Shown here piece by piece: positions 8,400 to 14,944 of a stretch of 29,851 bases of DNA; position 1 is the stretch's first letter; each line of letters begins with the position of its first letter. The position numbers and the translations under genes are program-made. The stretch lies in the NCBI GenBank assembly GCA_039024295.1, contig JBCDIQ010000018.1:1-29851 (forward strand), in the 5' to 3' direction. The DNA comes from JBCDIQ01 sp039024295 (GTDB lineage: Bacteria > Bacteroidota > Bacteroidia > J057). The notes under the pieces were generated by a model, which ran no database searches, was not told the origin of the DNA, and saw nothing but the letters and a program-made list of their open reading frames with translations.

Positions 8400-8538
8400 A
8401 TGCTAATTTTATACATCAATATACGGAAGATCGAGGACAAATGATGATCAAGACTCCCTCCTTTTAGGAAAAAATCGAAGATGAATAGCAATATCCCGAT
8501 AAAAATCAGACCTTTGTGGCTTGATTGAGCAAGATTAT

Positions 8539-10296
8539 ATGAATTCATTCGAAGAAACCGGGCTGAAAGAGGAGATTGTACGTGCGGTCCGGGACTTGGG
8601 CTTCGAGTCGCCCACGCCTATTCAGGCCAAAACGATTCCCCACTTATTGGACCATTCAGGAGATTTGGTGGCACTGGCCCAAACCGGAACAGGTAAAACT
8701 GCCGCTTTCGGATTGCCTGCTATTCACCTGACAGACTTGGATAGTAAGTATCCACAAACGTTGATTTTGTGCCCTACTCGGGAATTATGCTTACAAATTA
8801 CCAATGACCTCCAAACCTATGCGAAATATGTGAAAGGCTTGGAAATTGTAGCTGTATATGGTGGCGCAAGCATCGAGAATCAAATCCGGGCCATCAAGCG
8901 TGGCGCACAGATTATCGTTGGAACCCCTGGACGTACCCGTGACCTCATTGAGCGTCGTAGGTTGGTCCTTGATCAGGTAGGTCGGGTAATTTTGGATGAG
9001 GCAGACGAAATGCTGACGATGGGATTCAAAGAGGAGTTGGAAGCCATTCTGGCAGAAACGCCTCAGGAAAAGCAAACGTTGCTCTTCTCAGCCACGATGT
9101 CACGTGACATCCGGTCTGTGAGCCGTAACTACATGCACGATCCTGAAGAACTTTCGGTGGCACGTGTAAATGTAGGAGCTGAGAACGTTACCCACTTATA
9201 TTACAAAGTACAGGCAAGGGATCGGTATGAGGCCTTGCGAAGAATTGCGGACATCAATCCTGATATTTACGGCATCATCTTTTGTCGTACGCGTCGGGAT
9301 ACGAAGGAGGTGGCAAATAAACTCCGTCACGATGGATACGACTCAGATGCGTTGCACGGAGATTTATCACAGGCCCAGCGCGATGAGGTGATGAACCGCT
9401 TTCGCAAACGTCAATTGCAACTGCTGGTAGCCACCGACGTTGCTGCACGCGGCTTGGATGTAGATGACCTCACCCATGTGATCAACTATAACCTGCCAGA
9501 TTCGGAAGAAATTTACACCCACCGAAGTGGCCGGACGGGTCGGGCAGGTAAAAGCGGAATCTCCATTGCAATTATTCATACCCGTGAGTTTCGTCGGATT
9601 CGTGACATCGAAAAGGCCTCTGGGATAAAATTTGAACAAGCGCAGGTGCCTACCGGCACAGAAATCTGCAAAAGCCAGCTATATGCCCTGGTGGACAAAG
9701 TACGGGAGACAAAGGTGGATCGAGAGCAGATTGCCCCATTCATGGACGTGGTTCATGAAAAATTTGCTGACCTAAGCCGTGAAGAGGTCATCGAATACTT
9801 TGTGGCAGAGGAGTTTAACCGGTTTCTGGATTTCTACAAAAATGCCCGGGATATCAATGTCAACGATAAGGACAAGCCCAGTAGAAAGGAGCGGAAAAAA
9901 CAAGTATTTGAGCGCCAAAGCAATGTGCCTTTTTCCCGTTTGTTTATCAATGTAGGCTCAAAGCAAGACCTCAACCCAGCCCGTCTGATTGGTTTGATTA
10001 ACCACTCCCTGAATTCCAGTTCTGCGGAGATTGGTCGAATTGAGATCATGCGGAATTTCTCTTTCTTCGAGATTGAAGAAGGGGTGGAGCGGGAATTGAT
10101 TCCGGCAATGAATCAGCGTTCTTTCCAGGGAATGCAAGTAAAAGTGGAATTATCTGAGAATAAACCCTTCTACGCAAATGTCGCTAAAGAGAAGAAGGGA
10201 AGGAGCAATGGTTCGGATGGTCCTCAAAATGGCAAATCGAAGAAACGCCATCGTGGGCAAAAGAAGAAATCTCGCAAACGCAGAAGGAAAAAATAA
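8539..10296 (+). CDS. deaD: DEAD-box ATP-dependent RNA helicase (DeaD/CsdA type)
   Basis: A 585-residue helicase that remodels structured RNA, typically for ribosome assembly and mRNA turnover, especially in the cold. All family motifs are present: the Q-motif near the N-terminus (F4, PTPIQ 25-29), AQTGTGKT (47-54), PTREL (79-83), TPGR (129-132), DEAD (153-156), SAT (185-187), IIFCRTRR (246-253), ATDVAARGLD (298-307) and HRSGRTGRAG (328-337). A DbpA-type RNA-binding domain follows at about 465-540, then a very basic Lys/Arg tail. The ATG at 8539 gives the usual short lead to the Q-motif; an in-frame TTG at 8521 is less likely. A near match to the -7 box (GACCTTTG, 8508-8515 or so) lies just upstream. 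Confidence 0.95.
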   Translation: MNSFEETGLKEEIVRAVRDLGFESPTPIQAKTIPHLLDHSGDLVALAQTGTGKTAAFGLPAIHLTDLDSKYPQTLILCPTRELCLQITNDLQTYAKYVKGLEIVAVYGGASIENQIRAIKRGAQIIVGTPGRTRDLIERRRLVLDQVGRVILDEADEMLTMGFKEELEAILAETPQEKQTLLFSATMSRDIRSVSRNYMHDPEELSVARVNVGAENVTHLYYKVQARDRYEALRRIADINPDIYGIIFCRTRRDTKEVANKLRHDGYDSDALHGDLSQAQRDEVMNRFRKRQLQLLVATDVAARGLDVDDLTHVINYNLPDSEEIYTHRSGRTGRAGKSGISIAIIHTREFRRIRDIEKASGIKFEQAQVPTGTEICKSQLYALVDKVRETKVDREQIAPFMDVVHEKFADLSREEVIEYFVAEEFNRFLDFYKNARDINVNDKDKPSRKERKKQVFERQSNVPFSRLFINVGSKQDLNPARLIGLINHSLNSSSAEIGRIEIMRNFSFFEIEEGVERELIPAMNQRSFQGMQVKVELSENKPFYANVAKEKKGRSNGSDGPQNGKSKKRHRGQKKKSRKRRRKK

Positions 10297-10302
10297 CCTG
10301 GT

Positions 10303-10397
10303 CACGCTGGACAGGGTTCTAATCGATGTGTTTTTCCCCTGTCAGCGTTTTCCTTGCATGGTCGGTGTAACTCGTAAACGCTGACAAGGTAAAATTG
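10303..10397. repeat. Intergenic repeat, copy A, upstream of sigma-factor operon
   Basis: About three quarters of the bases match the segment at 11809-11901, counted by eye with two single-base gaps. Shared blocks include TTTTCCCC, GTCAGCGTT and GGTGTAACT. Inside copy A, GTCAGCGTTT (10341-10350) and AAACGCTGAC (10376-10385) form a perfect 10-bp inverted repeat around a 25-nt loop. The same central arm also pairs imperfectly with CACGCTGGAC at 10303-10312, so two alternative hairpins are possible. It fills nearly the whole gap between the helicase stop and the sigma-factor start. Confidence 0.75.
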
Positions 10398-10419
10398 GAA
10401 AAATAACCCGTGATGGAGG

Positions 10420-10932
10420 ATGTCTGCCTTCAAGGACATTTACCGGAATCATTCAGACATGGTGTACAACCTGTGTCTGAATTACCTTCAGAATAAAGAA
10501 GATGCGGAAGATGTCACCCAATTGGTTTTTGTAAAAGTCTACCAACAACTAGATAAATTCCAGGGTAAATCCAGCCTGAAGACCTGGATTTACCGAATTG
10601 CCGTAAACCAGTGCCTGGATCACCAAAAAGCAAGCAAACGCAAAAAACGCTTTGGCGTTGTGAGGTCATTATTTGCTGAAAAAGAAGACCAAAAAGAGGT
10701 CACGCCGATTGAAATGAACCACCCTGGGGTTGCTTTGGAGGACAAGGAGGCTGTTTCCCGGATATTTTCTCTGATAAACCAATTGGCCCCAAAACAAAAG
10801 ATAGCCCTTTTACTGAAAACGACCGAAGGCCTTTCCGGGAAAGAAATAGGGGAGGTGATGAACCTTTCAGAAAAGGCGGTGGAATCCCTGTTAAGCAGGG
10901 CTAGGTCAAATCTCAAAAAAATGTTGTCCTGA
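10420..10932 (+). CDS. ECF-type RNA polymerase sigma factor
   Basis: A 170-residue sigma-70 family factor with only the two domains of the extracytoplasmic-function group. Region 2 spans about residues 5-75 (the DMVYNLCLNYL start, DAEDVTQLVFVKVY, and SSLKTWIYRIAVNQCLD for -10 recognition). A polar linker follows, then region 4 at about 117-168 with the helix-turn-helix GLSGKEIGEVMNLSEKAVESLLSRAR. The start ATG is fixed by an in-frame stop 9 bp upstream; a GGAGG abuts the ATG with no spacer, which is closer than usual. It heads a three-gene operon with a small membrane protein and a Spy/CnrX-like sensor, the layout of sigma factor, anti-sigma and periplasmic sensor modules. Confidence 0.93.
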   Translation: MSAFKDIYRNHSDMVYNLCLNYLQNKEDAEDVTQLVFVKVYQQLDKFQGKSSLKTWIYRIAVNQCLDHQKASKRKKRFGVVRSLFAEKEDQKEVTPIEMNHPGVALEDKEAVSRIFSLINQLAPKQKIALLLKTTEGLSGKEIGEVMNLSEKAVESLLSRARSNLKKMLS

Positions 10933-10981
10933 AGCGAAGGATTCGAATGGCCCTGTCGTCAAAGCATCAAACACCTATTCT

Positions 10982-11257
10982 ATGAAGCAGCCTTACGATC
11001 TGGAAGTACTGAAAAAAATTCAACAGGTAGAGGCTCCCCCTCACCTCCTAGAACGTGTAGAAGCAAGTATTCATGAAATGGAAGAGCTCGTTTCTACTCC
11101 CCGAATATGGCTGGCAGCAGCTGCCGTTTTGCTGTTGCTGCTGTTAAATGCTTGGCTCGTGACGGCTCCAAATTCGCACCCTATTCAGGAAAGTGTAGCC
11201 AGTGAACTGGTCGAGAGCCTTGATATGTCTTTGACGAATCAATTTTACAGTGAGTAA
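10982..11257 (+). CDS. Small single-pass membrane protein, candidate anti-sigma factor
   Basis: A 91-residue protein: a polar, helix-prone cytoplasmic N-terminus of about 40 residues (with a PPHLLERVEASI segment like those of Bacteroidota anti-sigma proteins), one transmembrane helix at about 43-61 (leucine run) and a short periplasmic tail. It sits 49 bp after the ECF sigma gene and its last 8 bp overlap the following sensor gene. Size, topology and position match CnrY, the membrane anti-sigma of the CnrYXH nickel/cobalt system, but I see no sequence identity that proves this. The anti-sigma assignment is inferred from context. Confidence 0.7.
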   Translation: MKQPYDLEVLKKIQQVEAPPHLLERVEASIHEMEELVSTPRIWLAAAAVLLLLLLNAWLVTAPNSHPIQESVASELVESLDMSLTNQFYSE

Positions 11258-11801
11258 GACACAATTGCTTTCGATTGGGCTAGGCATCATGGTGATGCTT
11301 AACTTGGCTTGGCTGGCTCACGGATTTTTGGCTCAACAAGAGGATTCAATCATGGGGCCAGTAAAAGGTTTTCCCAGAGAAAGGCCACGTGAGCTGGTGA
11401 TTCGTCGGCTCCAGTTAGATGATGCTCAAATAAAGGAATACGAAAAAGACATTCGTCGACACAGAGGCAAAATCTCCACGCTGGATCGAGAGATTTTGCG
11501 CCATAAGGAAGAGTTATATGCCCAGCTTTCATCGCCGGATCCCGAGATTCGGAAATCCCTGTTAAAGACACTTGGTCATCTGCATGTAGAAGTTGAGAAG
11601 GCGCATCTTGAGCACTTTCAAGCCATCAAATCTATTTGCAGGGAAGAACAGCTTCCAGCTTTTGACGAATTAGCAAAAGAACTTATGCGCTTTTTCCGCA
11701 AAGCCGGTCCACCACCCGGAGGGCCACCCCCAGGGGGACCTCCACCGGGTGGGCCTCCTCATGGCGGACCGCCACCCCTTCCACCAGGGCATGTTCGCTG
11801 A
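11250..11801 (+). CDS. Periplasmic Spy/CpxP/CnrX-like sensor protein with GPPPG tail
   Basis: A 183-residue protein starting at GTG, overlapping the upstream gene by 8 bp, which suggests coupled translation. Residues 7-28 form a signal anchor. Residues about 45-150 are all-helical with two LTxxQ-like motifs (LQLDDAQ 54-60; REEQLPAF 131-138), the mark of the Spy/CpxP/ZraP superfamily that includes the metal sensor CnrX. A histidine cluster (His110, 112, 119 and 122) lies on one helix and could bind metal. The tail from residue 153 is a run of GPPPG units. As third gene of the operon it is likely the periplasmic input to the membrane anti-sigma. Metal specificity is unknown. Confidence 0.82.
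   Translation: MSKTQLLSIGLGIMVMLNLAWLAHGFLAQQEDSIMGPVKGFPRERPRELVIRRLQLDDAQIKEYEKDIRRHRGKISTLDREILRHKEELYAQLSSPDPEIRKSLLKTLGHLHVEVEKAHLEHFQAIKSICREEQLPAFDELAKELMRFFRKAGPPPGGPPPGGPPPGGPPHGGPPPLPPGHVR
11706..11777 (+). repeat. Coding tandem repeat encoding GPPPG units
   Basis: About five 15-bp units encode GPPPG, GPPPG, GPPPG, GPPHG and GPPPL at the end of the sensor protein. Third codon positions vary between units, so the peptide pattern is kept while the DNA has diverged, which argues for selection or for an old expansion. Confidence 0.75.
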
Positions 11802-11808
11802 CAAAACC

Positions 11809-11901
11809 TACGCTGACAGGCTTCTAGTCGATATGCTTTTCCCCAGTCAGCGTTCTCCCCACGTGCGCGGTGTAACTAAAAATACTGAAAAGATAAAGTT
11901 G
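11809..11901. repeat. Intergenic repeat, copy B, after the sigma-factor operon
   Basis: Diverged copy of the element at 10303-10397. ACGCTGAC (11810-11817) and GTCAGCGT (11846-11853) form a perfect 8-bp inverted repeat. The downstream arm that is perfect in copy A has decayed here, while another CGCTGAC occurs just upstream at 11796-11802 across the stop codon of the sensor gene. It lies between convergent ends of the sensor and photolyase genes. Confidence 0.75.
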
Positions 11902-11918
11902 AGATGGTAAAAACCTTG

Positions 11919-13454
11919 TTAGCGTGGGCTTGGGTTACATGCACTAAACGCCTTCACCTTGTTAGCCTCATATTTCTGTAGGTACTTTTCCCGATCCTGG
12001 GGCATGCAGTGACGTTCCCAGAGAACGGGCAAATATTCCTGAACAGCCTTAGTGGTGCGCACTTCCCAGTATTGGTCACGTGCTTTTCGGGTAGCTTCTT
12101 CATACGGAACAATCGGAACAGGATAATCTAATCCAATCCTGAAATTATACAGCTGTTGTTCCAGTGGAGAAAGGTTCCAGGGAGTTGCCACCTGGGCGGG
12201 CGGAACCAGTGCTAATTCTGGGATATACTGCTTGATAAAAGTCCCCTCAGGATCATGTCGCTTTGCTTGAATAATTGGGCTAAAAATTCGTAGGGGATGA
12301 TAGCCACTCAATCCGGCTTGCATCTGATGCTGTGCATAATGTAGCCCGGGTTCGTAGTCCAGGAAAACCTTTGCCAAAAATTGTGAAACCTCAACCATCG
12401 GTTGCCAAAGGATAAAGGTGGCAAAGGTCGCCAGCATAGCACGCATCCTGAAATTTTGGTAGCCATTTTGGTGAAGGCATCGGATGCATGCGTCGACCAA
12501 TGGGTATCCTGTCATTCCCTCGGTAAAGGCTTTGAAAATTTGCGGATTGTAAGGCCGTTTGAGGGCCTTCATGCCATGGTTGATGGGTTCAGATTCAATC
12601 TGGTATTCTGTTTCCAGTTTTTGGATGTAGTGACTTCGCCACCAGAGCCTTTCATGAAATCTTATAAACTCCCGATCAAAGGGGAGGAACTCTGAGGTAT
12701 TTTGGGTCTTTTGATAAACCTCTCGAACACTGATACAGCCATATGCAAAGTAAGGGGACAACCTGCTACAGCCTTTTCGACTGGCAATGGGTTTAGATAA
12801 AGATCGTGTATAACCCACAGCTCGATCGGTAACAAAAGAGGAAAAATACCTACGGGCAAAAGATTCGCCTCCTGGCTGAAAAGAAGGATTTTGTTGTTGC
12901 CACTCTTCCGGAATTTGAGGCCCGGCTATCTTTTGAGCCAGGGAATCAGAAACGGTAACCGAGGTCATTTGGTCCAGGTCAGGGGTAACCAGTGGAGCTT
13001 GCATGTCTGCCTTCCAGCTTTCCCACCATCCGTTCCGAGTTTGCTTTCCGCGAATTACCCCGTCTTGTCGCCATTCATGCCAGGGAATACCCCATTTTCG
13101 ACAAATACGTTTGACCTCCTTATCCCTATCAAAGCTGACCCTCAATCCCGTTTCCTGGTGAGAATACAGCCCTTTTAGTTCAAAATGCCCCGTAATTTCA
13201 CGCAATACTTCCGGAAAATTCCGGTTACAGATGTAGAGTCTGTGGCCATTTTGAGACAGTCTTTTGCATATTTCGGTAACTGATTGCCAGGCAAAACGCC
13301 AATGCCGAACATCACTTTCTGGACTTTCTACCAGGGCTGGTTCGAATGCAAAAACCATCAAAATAGGCCTTCCAGCCTTAATGGCTGCTGCCAATGGCGG
13401 ATGATCGCTTAACCTTAAATCTCGCTTGAACCAAACCACAGAAATAGGTTCCAT
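11919..13454 (-). CDS. Divergent photolyase/cryptochrome-family flavoprotein
   Basis: A 511-residue protein. The N-terminal Rossmann domain that holds the antenna cofactor is clear (VVWFKRDLRLSDHPPL, 6-21). The FAD domain has the RxSPYFAYGCIS motif (231-242), HERLWWRSHY (267-276), TGYPLVDACIRCL (315-327), NFRMRAM (334-340) and PLRIFSP (387-393). Compared with E. coli PhrB the region that normally reads NNGGWQW is replaced by HYAQHQM (372-378), so by my alignment Trp382 and the N5-facing Asn378 are both changed; Trp359 may be kept as Trp350. It probably binds FAD, but repair activity and electron route may differ. I recall similar YEPG-x-HY-x-Q-x-QMQ patterns in a lineage from cyanobacteria and Bacteroidota. 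Confidence 0.85.
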   Translation of the reverse strand: MEPISVVWFKRDLRLSDHPPLAAAIKAGRPILMVFAFEPALVESPESDVRHWRFAWQSVTEICKRLSQNGHRLYICNRNFPEVLREITGHFELKGLYSHQETGLRVSFDRDKEVKRICRKWGIPWHEWRQDGVIRGKQTRNGWWESWKADMQAPLVTPDLDQMTSVTVSDSLAQKIAGPQIPEEWQQQNPSFQPGGESFARRYFSSFVTDRAVGYTRSLSKPIASRKGCSRLSPYFAYGCISVREVYQKTQNTSEFLPFDREFIRFHERLWWRSHYIQKLETEYQIESEPINHGMKALKRPYNPQIFKAFTEGMTGYPLVDACIRCLHQNGYQNFRMRAMLATFATFILWQPMVEVSQFLAKVFLDYEPGLHYAQHQMQAGLSGYHPLRIFSPIIQAKRHDPEGTFIKQYIPELALVPPAQVATPWNLSPLEQQLYNFRIGLDYPVPIVPYEEATRKARDQYWEVRTTKAVQEYLPVLWERHCMPQDREKYLQKYEANKVKAFSACNPSPR

Positions 13455-13504
13455 GGTTGTTCAAACACATCGAATTCCCTATATGTTTTAAGCGAAATCG
13501 CATC

Positions 13505-13524
13505 TTTTGAAAAATTTTTCAAAA
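13505..13524. promoter_or_regulatory. Perfect 20-bp palindrome between divergent genes
   Basis: TTTTGAAAAA is followed directly by its exact reverse complement TTTTTCAAAA. It is 51 bp from the photolyase start and 69 bp from the peroxidase start, a good place for an operator serving both genes. The high A+T content makes chance more likely than for a mixed sequence. Confidence 0.4.
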
Positions 13525-13592
13525 AAAGCGAAGGATTTTTAAAAACATGTCGTCAAATGTTCAATTAGTTCATAAATCCCTCAGTTAAGCTT

Positions 13593-14846
13593 ATGAAAAC
13601 GAACCACACAGCCTCCTATCTCATCCTCTCATGTTTCTTTTTTTCCATGTTGTTTTCCGCCTGTTCTCCAGACAGTGTGGTAGATAACGATGATGATGTT
13701 GTCGATGATGGTGACCCCATAGGAATCATCGATCCTGATCCCGATGTAAGTGCCATTGAAGAAACCTTCCAGGGGCGCATCGACCTGGATAACCTTCATA
13801 ACTACGCCAACCAGTCTATCCCCAATTACATCAACAAGGATAACACCACAACCAACCCCATAACGGATGCTGGTGCTACCCTTGGAAGGGTACTGTTTTA
13901 TGACAAAGAATTGTCATTCGACCGAACCGTTTCCTGTGCCAGTTGTCATAAGCAAAGCCTGGCTTTTGGCGACGAATTACAAGCTTCCGAAGGCGTTGCA
14001 GGTACAACCGGCAGGCATTCGATGCGGTTGGTAAATGCCAGATTTGCCAATGAAACCAGGTTTTTCTGGGACGAACGAGCCCCTACATTGGAATTTCAAA
14101 CGACCCAACCCATTCAAGATCACATTGAAATGGGCTTTAGCGGAGCCCAAGGTGATCCAGACATAGAGGCGTTGATTGATCGATTATCCGGACTGGAATA
14201 TTACCAGGAGTTATTCAGATTTGTCTATGGCGATGCTACCGTGACAGAGGAAAGGATGCAAACTGCTTTGGCGCAATTTGTTCGTAGCATCCAGTCATTT
14301 GATTCTAAATATGATGTTGGAAGGGCACAGGTAGGCAACAACAACCAGCCATTCCCTAACTTTACTCAACAGGAGAACCTGGGTAAGAACCTGTTCATGA
14401 CACCTCCCCAGGTCAATCCTGGTGCAGGCAGGGTAGGAGGTGGTGTGGGTTGTGGCGGATGCCACCGTGCCCCGGAGTTTGATATTGATCCCAACTCCCG
14501 TAACAATGGGGTGATTGCCAGCATTGTGGGCAACGAATTTGAGTTGAATATCACTCGTTCTCCCTCTCTCCGGGATATCTTCGGCCCCGATGGGCAACCT
14601 AATGGCCCCTTGATGCATACGGGAGACATGGATTTTGAGCAAGTGTTGAACCACTATGACCGCATTGATGCTGTGGGAAATCCCAACCTTGACCGACGCC
14701 TTACGGCACCTGGACCTGGAGGCGGTGCAGGGCAGCAGCTCAACCTTACTCAAGACGAACGCGAAGCTGTTACCGCATTCATTCACACCTTATCGGGCAA
14801 TGAAATGTATACTGCCGAGCGCTGGTCGGATCCGTTCCCGCAGTAG
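13593..14846 (+). CDS. Di-haem cytochrome c peroxidase (CcpA/MauG family) lipoprotein
   Basis: A 417-residue exported protein with a lipoprotein signal (LFSA before Cys24) and an acidic Asp-rich spacer (about 31-51) that would tether it to the membrane. It has the two c-type haem sites of the family: CASCH (115-119) and CGGCH (287-291). LMHTG (340-344) supplies a methionine in the place of the distal ligand of the high-potential haem. Bacterial members reduce hydrogen peroxide with electrons from small cytochromes; MauG relatives oxidise other substrates. It is divergent from the photolyase gene. The family is certain; peroxide as substrate is inferred. A glycine-rich loop (277-289) directly precedes the second haem site. 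Confidence 0.92.
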   Translation: MKTNHTASYLILSCFFFSMLFSACSPDSVVDNDDDVVDDGDPIGIIDPDPDVSAIEETFQGRIDLDNLHNYANQSIPNYINKDNTTTNPITDAGATLGRVLFYDKELSFDRTVSCASCHKQSLAFGDELQASEGVAGTTGRHSMRLVNARFANETRFFWDERAPTLEFQTTQPIQDHIEMGFSGAQGDPDIEALIDRLSGLEYYQELFRFVYGDATVTEERMQTALAQFVRSIQSFDSKYDVGRAQVGNNNQPFPNFTQQENLGKNLFMTPPQVNPGAGRVGGGVGCGGCHRAPEFDIDPNSRNNGVIASIVGNEFELNITRSPSLRDIFGPDGQPNGPLMHTGDMDFEQVLNHYDRIDAVGNPNLDRRLTAPGPGGGAGQQLNLTQDEREAVTAFIHTLSGNEMYTAERWSDPFPQ

Positions 14847-14869
14847 TTGCAAAACTCGGTCGATTATGA

Positions 14870-14902
14870 AACCCTGTCAAGGTTTTGAACCTTGGCAGGG
14901 TT
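14870..14902. repeat. Long near-perfect hairpin after the peroxidase gene
   Basis: Two 15-nt arms (14870-14884 and 14888-14902) pair throughout, with one G-U pair, around a 3-nt loop. There is no T tract on either side, so it is not a standard intrinsic terminator. The arm AACCCTGTCAAGGTT looks like the dispersed extragenic palindromes common in Bacteroidota genomes. It may still end or stabilise the transcript. Confidence 0.7.
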
Positions 14903-14944
14903 AACGTCCTTGGGGGATTTGGGTGAATCCTGTATATTTCAATC

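Noticed and set aside
11706..11777. Short tandem units mistaken for a CRISPR-like array
   Set aside because: The units are 15 bp, in frame, without spacers, and encode a regular GPPPG peptide tail.
14295..14786. A 163-codon minus-strand open frame inside the cytochrome c peroxidase gene
   Set aside because: The plus strand encodes a complete di-haem peroxidase with both CxxCH sites here. The minus-strand frame has no recognisable motif and is an antisense shadow.
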